A stretch of 64,000 nucleotides of DNA, taken from Hyphomicrobium facile (GTDB lineage Bacteria; Pseudomonadota; Alphaproteobacteria; Rhizobiales; Hyphomicrobiaceae). The number at the start of each line of letters is the position of its first letter. The first letter of the stretch is position 1. The stretch covers positions 216,421-280,420 of the forward strand of contig NZ_FPCH01000005.1 in assembly GCF_900116175.1 (NCBI RefSeq), in the 5' to 3' direction. Below are positions 35,215-43,885 of the stretch, one piece after another. Made by a program: the position numbers and the translations under genes. Under the pieces are notes generated by a model. The model was not told the DNA's origin. It worked only from the letters and a program-made list of their open reading frames with translations, and did no database searches.

Positions 35215-37869
35215 ATGAAATCAGAGAACCCCAAGCCAGTCCTTCTTGCCGACTATCGCCCGCCGGACTTTCTGATCGACAGCGTCCATCTCGACATCGT
35301 GCTCGCGCCGTCAAAGACGCGCGTCACGTCGAAGCTTACCGTTCGGCGCAATCCGGATTCGGAAGCAACCGGCAAGGTTCCGCTGAGGCTTGACGGCGAG
35401 CTTCTCAAGCTCGAAAGCATCGCCCTCGACGGGCGCGCGCTCAAGCCGTCATCCTATCGTGTCGACGACACAAGCCTGACGATCCTGGCTCCGCCCAAAG
35501 AGCCGTTCACGCTCGAAATCGTGACGCTGGTCAATCCCAAGGGCAACACCGCGCTTCAGGGAATTTATCTCTCGCGCGGCGTCTACTGCTCGCAGTGCGA
35601 GGCGCAAGGCTTCCGCCGGATCACGTATTTCCTCGACCGGCCCGACGTGCTGGCGGAATACACGGTGCGTCTCGAGGCCGATATCGAAACGGCGCCGATA
35701 CTTCTGGCGAACGGCAATCCGGTCGAGCGCGGCACGCTTTCGGGCGGCGAGCGCCACTATGCGATCTGGCACGATCCCCACCCGAAGCCCTCCTATCTCT
35801 TCGCAATCGTCGGCGGCAGTCTTTCGCCCGTCGCGTCGACCTTCACCACGCAGTCGGGTCGCGAGGTCGATCTTCGGATTTATGTCGAGCGGGGCAAGGA
35901 ATCGCGCGCTCACTGGGCCATGGAATCGCTCAAGCGCGCCATGCGTTGGGACGAGGTCAAGTTCGGGCGTGAATACGATCTCGACGTCTTCAACATCGTC
36001 GCCGTTTCGGATTTCAACATGGGGGCCATGGAGAACAAGGGCCTCAACATCTTCAACGATCGCCTGATCCTGGCGTCGCCGCAGACTGCGACGGACTCCA
36101 ATTATGAATCGATCGAAAGCGTCGTCGCGCACGAATACTTCCACAACTGGACGGGAAACCGGATCACGTGCCGCGACTGGTTCCAGCTGTGCCTGAAAGA
36201 AGGCCTCACCGTTTACCGGGACCAGGAATTCTCAGCCGATCTGCGCAGCGCGACCGTGCAGCGCATCTCCGACGTCCGCCAGCTCAAGGCGCTGCAATTT
36301 CCGGAGGACCAGGGGCCGCTCGCGCATCCGGTCCGGCCCGAGAGCTATGTCGAGATCAATAACTTCTATACGCCCACGGTTTACGAGAAGGGCGCCGAAG
36401 TCGTCCGGATGATTCACACGATCGTGGGACCTGAGAAATTCCGCGCGGGCATGGATCTCTATTTCGAGCGTCACGACGGACAGGCGGTGACGATCGAAGA
36501 CTTCATTGCCTGCTTCGCGGATGTGAGCGGCGCCGATTTCACGCAGTTCCATCGCTGGTATTCGCAATCCGGGACGCCGGAGCTCGTATGCGATCTCTCG
36601 TACGACCGGCGCAAGAAGTCTGCCGAGCTGACCGTCCATCAGGTGCTGAAGCCTTCGCCCGGCAAGGCGAAGAAGCAGCCGTACTTCATTCCGATCAGCA
36701 TGGCTCTGCTCGGCGAGAACGGCCAGGAGATGGATCTCGAGGTCGAGGGCGGCATCAAGATCCGCGACGGCGTGATGGCCGTTTCCGAGCGGACGACCAG
36801 CTTCAAATTCAAAGGCGTCAGCTCGCGGCCGGTTCCGTCGCTCCTGCGCGGGTTCTCGGCGCCCGTCACCGTCACGATGTCGATATCGGATCAGGATCTC
36901 GCTTTCCTGATGCATCATGACAGCGACCTCTTCAATCGCTGGCAGTCGAGCAATGCCTACGCGACACGCAGCATTATCGGGCTTCTCGACGCGAAACGGC
37001 CGAACGCCATGGTCGCAGCAAAATCCTCGAAGCTCGCTGACGCGCTGCGCTATGCGTTGCGCGATAGCGAACTCGACGATTCCTATAAGGCTGAGTTGCT
37101 GAAGCTGCCGTCGGTCGCGGACGTTGCCCGAGAGAAGGCGAGCCGCGTCGATCACGCCGGGATCTTCGATGCGCATCGCTTGTTCAGCCGGACCGTCGGC
37201 GAAAAGCTGGCGGACGATCTCGAGTCCCTCTACGCGAACGCATCGCGGGACAAGAAATTTTCACCCGACGCGAAGAATGCGGGCCGGCGGGCCTTGCGCA
37301 ACGCGGCTCTGACGCTGTTGACCGCGCGTGGGGCTAGCGAAGACTTCGCCCGAGTCGAGGCCCATTACCGCAAAGCCTCGAACATGACGGACGCGTGTCA
37401 CGCGCTGTTCTTGATCGCGGGCGTCGACGCGCCAGGCCGCCTCGACATCCTCGAGGATTTCTTCGAGCGCTGGAAAGACGATCATCTCGTCATCGACATG
37501 TGGTTTGCGGCGCAGGCGCAATCGCCGCGGCCGAGCGTGCTCGACGAGGTCAAGGCGCTCTGCCGGCATCCTCTCTTCAAGATCACGACGCCGAACAAGG
37601 TGCGCGCGCTCATCGGCACGTATGCGTTGGGCAATCCGCTGCAATTCAATCGCGCGGACGGTGCGGGTTATGACTTCCTCGCAGACAAGGTGCTCGAGAT
37701 CGATCAGCTCAATCCGCAAGTTGCGGCGCGCATGCTCGGTGCCTTCCGCAGTTACCGGGCGCTCGAGCCCGGCCGCAAAGGACTAGCGAGAGCCGCGTTG
37801 AAGCGTGTTGCCGCTGCTCCGATTTCGCGCGATTGCCACGAGATCGTCTCGCGGATGCTAGAGGACTAA
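35215..37869 (+). CDS. pepN: Aminopeptidase N
   Basis: This 884-residue M1 zinc metallopeptidase of the Gram-negative PepN type removes N-terminal residues from peptides in the cytoplasm. The exopeptidase motif GAMEN is at residues 270-274 and the zinc site HEYFH at 306-310, with the second glutamate about 19 residues on (CLKEGLTVYRDQEFSAD). The Ig-like domain 3 and the C-terminal alpha-helical domain fit the normal length of about 880. It lies 81 bases after nspC on the same strand and may share its transcript, although that need not mean a shared function. Confidence 0.96.
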   Translation: MKSENPKPVLLADYRPPDFLIDSVHLDIVLAPSKTRVTSKLTVRRNPDSEATGKVPLRLDGELLKLESIALDGRALKPSSYRVDDTSLTILAPPKEPFTLEIVTLVNPKGNTALQGIYLSRGVYCSQCEAQGFRRITYFLDRPDVLAEYTVRLEADIETAPILLANGNPVERGTLSGGERHYAIWHDPHPKPSYLFAIVGGSLSPVASTFTTQSGREVDLRIYVERGKESRAHWAMESLKRAMRWDEVKFGREYDLDVFNIVAVSDFNMGAMENKGLNIFNDRLILASPQTATDSNYESIESVVAHEYFHNWTGNRITCRDWFQLCLKEGLTVYRDQEFSADLRSATVQRISDVRQLKALQFPEDQGPLAHPVRPESYVEINNFYTPTVYEKGAEVVRMIHTIVGPEKFRAGMDLYFERHDGQAVTIEDFIACFADVSGADFTQFHRWYSQSGTPELVCDLSYDRRKKSAELTVHQVLKPSPGKAKKQPYFIPISMALLGENGQEMDLEVEGGIKIRDGVMAVSERTTSFKFKGVSSRPVPSLLRGFSAPVTVTMSISDQDLAFLMHHDSDLFNRWQSSNAYATRSIIGLLDAKRPNAMVAAKSSKLADALRYALRDSELDDSYKAELLKLPSVADVAREKASRVDHAGIFDAHRLFSRTVGEKLADDLESLYANASRDKKFSPDAKNAGRRALRNAALTLLTARGASEDFARVEAHYRKASNMTDACHALFLIAGVDAPGRLDILEDFFERWKDDHLVIDMWFAAQAQSPRPSVLDEVKALCRHPLFKITTPNKVRALIGTYALGNPLQFNRADGAGYDFLADKVLEIDQLNPQVAARMLGAFRSYRALEPGRKGLARAALKRVAAAPISRDCHEIVSRMLED

Positions 37870-38063
37870 TTGAGCATTTCTGCCACAGCGCGCGGCCGTT
37901 ATGCTCGCGCTGCCCTCATCGAAACAAATTTGATTCCTTTGCGATTTTTTCTCCCTCGACGGTGAGTCGCAAATCGGCGAATGTCGAATCACGCCCAAGG
38001 ACATGATCGTCCACCGCCTTACAGGGTCGGGCACTTAGACAAATCTCAGCAAGGGAATTCGAG

Positions 38064-39086
38064 ATGGCTCGGACTTGGTCCGTCCCTCAACGGGAAAGCT
38101 ATGCCGGCTTCGGCGGCTCGCGGCGGCTGTCGGCTGACATCGCCAACGGGATCGGCTTCTCGCAACGCGGACCCCTATTGCTTGTCGCTGCCCTGCTGAC
38201 GCTCGCCGGAGCGGTCGTGCCGCAGCTCGATGCTGATTCGCTTTCCACTCTCCTGTTCGTGGTTGGCGCGGGCCTTGCGGCGATGGTGGTCATGCTTCCG
38301 GCACGGGGCGCTCGAAAGCCTGCACCAAGCTTCGCACGAGAGGCGCAGACGCCCTCGCAGCCGTCCGCCTTCGACGCGCGCGCACAACCGCGCTTTCCGG
38401 AACTCTTTGGAGCAGACGCATCTCAATCCGCTCTTGATCGCGCCGCCTGGGCGAAACTCACCGCACATATGAGCCACGAGCTCAGGACGCCGCTCAATGC
38501 CGTTCTCGGCTTTTCCGAGATCATGACGAAAGAGGTCTTCGGACCGCTCGGGTCCGGCTACGACGCCTACGCCCGCGATATTCATGCGAGTGGACGTATC
38601 CTGCTCAAAAGCGCCGAGGATGCGCTGGCCATCACGGCGTTGCTGACGGCTCCCGAATGCAAGGGGCGCCAGACGAGCCGGCTGACGTCGGTCATCGACG
38701 AAGCCTGCGCCTTCGCGGCGCCAGATCTCGCCGTACGATCGATCTCAATCGTCAGGAACACCGACGCCGGCTTCGATGTGCTCGGCGACCATCAGGCCAT
38801 GCGTCAGTTGCTGATCAATCTTCTCAGCGAAGCAGGTCGCAACGGCGCGGCGAATACGACCCTTCGGATTGAAACAAAGTCGCTCGCCGGCGCGATAGAC
38901 CTGTCGATCGCTATTCAGGCCGACCGGCGCGGTCCGACGGCTGACGAAGGTTTCGGGATGATTTTAGCGCGGACGCTCTGTGAGCTTTCGGGCGCCGAGC
39001 TCGCCACCTCGGCGGGGAATGGCGAGCGCAAGTGGACGGTGCGGCTTCTGCCTGCCGCGCAGCATGATCTTTTCCTGGCAGCGTGA
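38064..39086 (+). CDS. Sensor histidine kinase-like protein with a divergent ATPase domain
   Basis: This 340-residue protein has two closely spaced membrane segments (about residues 34-52 and 57-76). A Pro/Ala linker follows, then a canonical HisKA block around residue 135 (AHMSHELRTPLNAVLGFSEIM). The ATPase half is unusual. The N-box position reads LLINLLSEAGRNG instead of N-x-x-x-N-A-x-K, and the DxGxG loop is replaced by ADEGFGMI. It may be a weak or inactive kinase, or act as a phosphatase or phosphotransfer protein. No response regulator gene is adjacent. AAGGGAATTCGAG precedes the ATG. Confidence 0.75.
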   Translation: MARTWSVPQRESYAGFGGSRRLSADIANGIGFSQRGPLLLVAALLTLAGAVVPQLDADSLSTLLFVVGAGLAAMVVMLPARGARKPAPSFAREAQTPSQPSAFDARAQPRFPELFGADASQSALDRAAWAKLTAHMSHELRTPLNAVLGFSEIMTKEVFGPLGSGYDAYARDIHASGRILLKSAEDALAITALLTAPECKGRQTSRLTSVIDEACAFAAPDLAVRSISIVRNTDAGFDVLGDHQAMRQLLINLLSEAGRNGAANTTLRIETKSLAGAIDLSIAIQADRRGPTADEGFGMILARTLCELSGAELATSAGNGERKWTVRLLPAAQHDLFLAA

Positions 39087-39146
39087 AGGATTACCGCGTG
39101 AGGTCAGCGGGTGTTCCGCCCGACCTAATTCGTCAAGGCCCGCACC

Positions 39147-39644
39147 CTAATCCTTGGCTGGCTCGCCTCGCGCCTTCAGCACGTTCGGGCGGCGCTTCTC
39201 CCGCCAGGTCTGCAGAATTTTTCGCTCCTCGGGGCTCAGATTTGCAGCCGTATCCGCCATGGCGTTGTTGATGGCCGTTTTATAGAGGTTCTCCTCCTCT
39301 CGCAGTTTCGCCAGCGCTTCGGAGAACTTCGCTTTATCGAACGGCTCGGCGGTCAATAGCGCGTTTGCATCGGACCAGGATTTTCTCACGGTTGCGCGCA
39401 AGTCCTTCATCCCTTCCCGCGCTCCCGTGATCTCGTTACGGACCGCAGTCTGACGGCTTTCCGGAAGCTCCCTCACAAAGCCCAACAGACCAGGCTCGAA
39501 AGGTTTGGAGCTTTCTTCGTGGTGATGCCACGCGGCAGCCGCGAACAGGCCGATGAACAATAAGTTCAGTGCCAGCGAAGCGACGAAGGCCGGATAGAGA
39601 AATCGCGACCGCGCGGGCGAGAGTTGATTGACTTCAGCCGTCAC
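39147..39644 (-). CDS. Periplasmic heavy-metal sensor-like protein (CnrX family)
   Basis: This 165-residue protein has one N-terminal membrane helix (FVASLALNLLFIGLFAAAAW) immediately followed by HHHEE, then a mostly helical periplasmic domain ending in the LSPEERKILQTWREKRR repeat-like helix. This is the layout of CnrX/ZraP-like periplasmic metal or envelope sensors. The start is GTG at 39642-39644, overlapping the stop of the upstream gene (GTGA). It is the third gene of a unit beginning with an ECF sigma factor, so it likely reports to that sigma factor through the membrane protein in between. Confidence 0.8.
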   Translation of the reverse strand: MTAEVNQLSPARSRFLYPAFVASLALNLLFIGLFAAAAWHHHEESSKPFEPGLLGFVRELPESRQTAVRNEITGAREGMKDLRATVRKSWSDANALLTAEPFDKAKFSEALAKLREEENLYKTAINNAMADTAANLSPEERKILQTWREKRRPNVLKARGEPAKD

Positions 39645-40153
39645 AATAAATCCTCATCGAGAAGAACGTCGGCCTCGTCGGTTTGAGCCATCCTGGTGCT
39701 GCTCGCGTTTCCGCTGCCGCCGCCGAGGAGCACCTCTGCGCTCGCGTTCAAGATATTCAGCTGACCTGCAAACACGCCGAGCACCAACGAGGCCGCAAGC
39801 GCGGTTGCCGCAAAGCCATGACGGCGCGATCCCGGCCACGCCGTTCGGCGGTTCGCGGGTTCGGTGACGATGGCCGCGCCTCCGGCAACGATCCGAGGCT
39901 GGCGTTCGGCCGCGGACGCTATCCGCTGGCTCAAGGTATCGAGGCGGCTCTGATCATACTGGGGCGCCTTATCGAGCAGACGATCGAACGCCTCGGCGTC
40001 TTTCAGCATCTTCTGCGCGTCGGCATTGCCAGCGATCAAACCCGACAAGGCGAGACGCAGCGGCGCCGGCCATCGCGTACGGTCTGCACCATACGTGTCG
40101 AGCGCAGCCTCCAGCTTGTCGAGCCCCATGGGGCCTAGAGCATTACGTGACAT
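39641..40153 (-). CDS. Membrane protein, probable anti-sigma factor
   Basis: This 170-residue protein has a cytoplasmic N-terminus rich in helices (LDKLEAALDTYGADRTRWPAPLRLAL), one membrane helix at about residues 112-130 (HGFAATALAASLVLGVFAG) and a short periplasmic tail. It has no HxxxCxxC zinc anti-sigma motif. I call it an anti-sigma factor from position only: it follows the ECF sigma gene by 20 bases and overlaps the CnrX-like gene. The order sigma, membrane protein, periplasmic sensor is that of CnrH-CnrY-CnrX type systems. Confidence 0.65.
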   Translation of the reverse strand: MSRNALGPMGLDKLEAALDTYGADRTRWPAPLRLALSGLIAGNADAQKMLKDAEAFDRLLDKAPQYDQSRLDTLSQRIASAAERQPRIVAGGAAIVTEPANRRTAWPGSRRHGFAATALAASLVLGVFAGQLNILNASAEVLLGGGSGNASSTRMAQTDEADVLLDEDLL

Positions 40154-40173
40154 CGTCCTGCCGTCTCCCGCAT

Positions 40174-40806
40174 TCAGAGTTCGCCATCACTACGCAGCGA
40201 CTCCCAATCCGATCTCAGTTCCGCCTTCAGCTGCCGCCGCGCCCGGCTCAGGAGCGACTCAACGGCTTCATCGGACACTCCCATAACCTGACCGATCTCG
40301 ATCTGACTCAATCCCTCGAAATGAAAGAGGGTTAGCGCCAACCGCTGCCGGTCCGGCAATTTCTGCATCGCCATTTCAACACGGCGCTGCGTATCCTGGC
40401 TCTCGAGGCCCGCCAGCTGTCGCGCCGGTTCCGGGACCTCGGGCAATTCATCAACAACCTTCACCCGGCTCTGACCGCGTACGCGATCGAGGCACAGATT
40501 CGAGACCACACGGCGCAACCAGGGCCTGATGCCGGCCGGCCCGATTTCCAGCGTCCCGCTCGAGCGCCAAAGCCGCAAGAACGCCTCCTGCGCCACGTCC
40601 TCAGCCTCCGCGTCGTCCCGCAACATGCGGCGCGCCACGGAGACAATGCTGCCGAGGTGGCGCCCCATGAGCAGCCGGAATGCGTCGCCGTCGCCGCTAC
40701 CGACCGCGGCAACGAGCACAGCCTCGTCGGCCCGGCTTTCGGCTGTCGCCCGCGGAGCAGCTGGGCTGCCATCGGTCCTCGTCGCCGCCACTAATCCTCT
40801 CGACAT
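40174..40806 (-). CDS. ECF-type RNA polymerase sigma factor
   Basis: This 210-residue protein has sigma region 2 (DGDAFRLLMGRHLGSIVSVARRMLRDDAEAEDVAQEAFLRLWR, about residues 39-82). Region 4 ends with the helix-turn-helix (LPDRQRLALTLFHFEGLSQIEIGQVMGVSDEAVESLLSRAR). Regions 1 and 3 are absent, as in ECF factors. It heads a three-gene minus-strand unit with a membrane protein and a CnrX-like sensor. The signal is unknown; metal or envelope stress is suggested by the partners. Confidence 0.92.
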   Translation of the reverse strand: MSRGLVAATRTDGSPAAPRATAESRADEAVLVAAVGSGDGDAFRLLMGRHLGSIVSVARRMLRDDAEAEDVAQEAFLRLWRSSGTLEIGPAGIRPWLRRVVSNLCLDRVRGQSRVKVVDELPEVPEPARQLAGLESQDTQRRVEMAMQKLPDRQRLALTLFHFEGLSQIEIGQVMGVSDEAVESLLSRARRQLKAELRSDWESLRSDGEL

Positions 40807-40926
40807 GCTTGTTAGCCTGCCTCGCGCATAACGCCCCGGATGAGTGCCGCCCGAAGGCCGGGATCCGTGTCGGTTATCGCAAGAACGTCGTAACCTGCCA
40901 CAATCCGTCGCCGGAGTGCAAAGGTG

Positions 40927-43881
40927 CTAGGCGACCAGGCGGTTAAAAGCCGAAAAAATCTCGCCGAGGGTATGTTTCAGCCTTGTTTCCAGGTCCTCGA
41001 ACGAGGCGGCGCCCCCCGAGCGGACCAACAAAGCCTTAAGCCCTTCAGGGGCCTGGGCGGGGTCAAACCGTCCTTCGAGCGTCAGGCGCAGCACCTGCGT
41101 CAAGTCGTGTAGGAGCTGGCCCCCTTCCGAGAGACGCAAGTAGTCTGCCTCGCTGATGAGGCCCTCGGCGGCGGCCGCGGCGAGCGCGACGAGCGTCGTC
41201 TGGTTAAGAATCGCCGGGTGATCCGCGGCGTGAACAAGCTGGAGGTGCTGGGCGATGAATTCGAGATCGACCAGCCCGCCCCTCACCTGCTTCAGATCCC
41301 AGATATCGGTCGTGGCTTTCTCCGCCTCGATGCGCTGGCGCATGTCGCGGATGTCGGCCGTGATCTTTGCCGGGTCGCGGCGCGCCGTCAGAACCTTGCG
41401 GATCTCGCCTTCGACGCCGGAGCCCAACTCGCGGGAGCCCGCGATGACGCGTGCGCGCGTCAGTGCCATGTGCTCCCACGTCCACGCTTCTGTCGTCTGA
41501 TAATTCGTAAAGCTCGATAAACGCGTCGCGACCGGGCCTTTCTGCCCTGATGGTCGAAGGCGCATGTCGACCTCATAAAGTGCCCCCTCCGCCGTCCGCG
41601 CCGAAATGGCGTTGATCAGACGCTGTGTCAGCCGCGTGTAATAGTGCGGCGGGGCGAGAGGTTTGGCGCCATCCGATTGCTCGGCATCGGCGTCGAAGTC
41701 ATAGATGAGGATCAGATCGACATCGGACGCCGCGGTCAGTTCGCGCCCACCGAGCTTGCCCATCGCGACGACCACCGCGGCTCCGCCCGGCACGCGGCCG
41801 TGATCCTCCTCCATCTCGCGGGTTACTTCCTCAAAGAGCGCCGCGATCAGCCGTTCCGCGAGCGTCGCGTAAGCGGCCCCGGCCTCCGTCGCCGAGATGC
41901 TGCCCGTCAATATTCTGACGCCGACGAGGAACGATTGCTCGCTGCCTATCCGTCTTGCGGTGTCGAGAATTTCCTGCATCGGGTCGCCGACGGCCGTGGC
42001 GCGCGCCGCGCGAAACGCCTTCATCACCAGTTCGTCGATGGCCGCGCCGATCAGATCGCCGCCATGGACTTGCGGATCGAGCACGGCATCCAGCAGCCGC
42101 CGGCGGCGCGACAGGATGCGTGCCAAGCGGGGCGCAGATCCCATGATATCGGCCAGCAGCCGGATCAGGCGGGGTTGGGCCTTGAGCAGCGAAAAGAGCT
42201 GCACGCCCGAGGGTAGCTCGGCGATGAAGCGATCGAAGCTCGCGATCGCGGCGTCCGGATCGACGGTGTCGGCGAGCGCCTCGATCAGCAGCGGCTGCAC
42301 TTCGGTCAATCGCTCGCGGGCGCGCGGTGACCTGACCGACGGCGCACGGCCGTGATGCCAGCCCCGGACGATCGCCAGCACCTGCGCCGGCTGTGAATAG
42401 CCGAGGCGCTTCAGTTCCTCGAGCGTCCGCGGATCGTCCTCTGCGCCCGCGAAGACGAGGTTGGCCCCCTCCGGCGCCAGATGCGGCGCTTCCTCGAACA
42501 ATCCGCCGTAGTGTTTTTCGACCGTTTCCAACGAGGCTATGAGATCGCGCGAAAGCTCCGGCGTGCCGGCGTAGCCCGAGAACCGCGCGAACGCGTCGAG
42601 CGCTGCGGGGGTGGACGGCACCTCGTGCGTCTGCTCGTCGGCGATCATTTGCACGCGGTGCTCGAGGCGGCGCAGATACCGGTACGCCTGATCGAGGTCG
42701 GCGCGGACATCGGCCTTTACCCAGCCGCGCCGTTCGAGCGCCGCCAAAGCATCGAGCGTCGCGCGGACGCGGAGATCGGGCTGCCGCCCTCCGGCGATCA
42801 ACTGCTGCGTCTGCGCGAAGAATTCGATCTCGCGAATGCCGCCGTGGCCGAGTTTGAGATTTTGTCCGGCGACGGATATCGGGCCGATGTCCTTGTGGGC
42901 GTGGATCTGCCGCTTCATCGCGTGGATGTCGGCGATCGCCGCGAAATCGAGATACTTGCGCCAGATGAACGGAGCGAGTTCGGCGAGAAAGGTTTCTCCC
43001 GCTTCGAGATCGCCCGCCACTGGTCGCGCCTTGATCATGGCGGAGCGTTCCCAGTTCTGCCCGACGGTCTCGTAGTAGCCGTGCGCGGCAGCGGTCGAGA
43101 GCGCAATCTGGGTGGCGCCGGCATCGGGCCGCAGGCGGAGATCCGTTCGAAAGACATAGCCGTCGGGCGTGCGCTCATCGAGCAGCAGCACGAGGTCACG
43201 CGTGAGCCGCACAAAGAACGACTGCAGGTCACCGTCGCCGACGAGGCGGGACTTGTCGCGATCGAAGAAGACCGTGAGATCGATGTCGCTTGAATAATTG
43301 AGCTCGAAAGCGCCGTGCTTGCCCATGGCGAGCACGAAATAGCCGGACTGTTGCTCCGGTTCGTCGATATCGAGCGGCTTCCACTGCCCGCGCGCGGACG
43401 CGAGCCGGAACAGGAAGCGGACTGCGGTCGCGACGGCGGCGTCGGCGCATTCGGAAAGGGTGCGCGTCACGGTCATGACGGGCCAGACGCCGGCGAGATC
43501 GGCGAGCGCGGTCAGAAGCGCAACCTCCGACTTGTAGATGCGGAGCACGCGCTTGGCCGCGATCAGATCCGGTGCCTCGCGCATTGCAGCGGTCAGTTCT
43601 TCGGTTGCCTTGGCGAAGCGCTTTTCGGGAGGCTCGCCGAGGATACGGGCTAAGCGCGCGAGATCGCGGTTCGCAAGCGCGGCGAGGTAGGGCGAGCCGT
43701 CGAATACGCCTCTAAGCAGGTTTTCGACCTTTGGATCGCTCAGCAGCCCTACAAGCAGCGGACAGGCGCTTTCGGCTTCCCCCTTCAGGGCATTGAAGCG
43801 CTCGGCACCGATACCGGCGGGAAGCGCGTGGGGCCATTCGGCGATTTGCGTCGCGAGGCTCGGGGAAACGGTCTGATCCAT
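40927..43881 (-). CDS. glnE: Bifunctional glutamine synthetase adenylyltransferase / adenylyl-removing enzyme
   Basis: This 984-residue regulator adds or removes AMP on glutamine synthetase according to PII and glutamine. It has two nucleotidyltransferase domains: the N-terminal removase half with NYSSDIDLTVFFDRD and the C-terminal adenylyltransferase half with TAASDVDLILIYDFDAD. A helical linker lies between them. I start at the ATG at 43879-43881, four bases after the kinase stop; a GTG at 43917 would add 12 residues that overlap the kinase gene. It closes the degP, response regulator, kinase series. Confidence 0.95.
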   Translation of the reverse strand: MDQTVSPSLATQIAEWPHALPAGIGAERFNALKGEAESACPLLVGLLSDPKVENLLRGVFDGSPYLAALANRDLARLARILGEPPEKRFAKATEELTAAMREAPDLIAAKRVLRIYKSEVALLTALADLAGVWPVMTVTRTLSECADAAVATAVRFLFRLASARGQWKPLDIDEPEQQSGYFVLAMGKHGAFELNYSSDIDLTVFFDRDKSRLVGDGDLQSFFVRLTRDLVLLLDERTPDGYVFRTDLRLRPDAGATQIALSTAAAHGYYETVGQNWERSAMIKARPVAGDLEAGETFLAELAPFIWRKYLDFAAIADIHAMKRQIHAHKDIGPISVAGQNLKLGHGGIREIEFFAQTQQLIAGGRQPDLRVRATLDALAALERRGWVKADVRADLDQAYRYLRRLEHRVQMIADEQTHEVPSTPAALDAFARFSGYAGTPELSRDLIASLETVEKHYGGLFEEAPHLAPEGANLVFAGAEDDPRTLEELKRLGYSQPAQVLAIVRGWHHGRAPSVRSPRARERLTEVQPLLIEALADTVDPDAAIASFDRFIAELPSGVQLFSLLKAQPRLIRLLADIMGSAPRLARILSRRRRLLDAVLDPQVHGGDLIGAAIDELVMKAFRAARATAVGDPMQEILDTARRIGSEQSFLVGVRILTGSISATEAGAAYATLAERLIAALFEEVTREMEEDHGRVPGGAAVVVAMGKLGGRELTAASDVDLILIYDFDADAEQSDGAKPLAPPHYYTRLTQRLINAISARTAEGALYEVDMRLRPSGQKGPVATRLSSFTNYQTTEAWTWEHMALTRARVIAGSRELGSGVEGEIRKVLTARRDPAKITADIRDMRQRIEAEKATTDIWDLKQVRGGLVDLEFIAQHLQLVHAADHPAILNQTTLVALAAAAAEGLISEADYLRLSEGGQLLHDLTQVLRLTLEGRFDPAQAPEGLKALLVRSGGAASFEDLETRLKHTLGEIFSAFNRLVA

Positions 43882-43885
43882 GACG

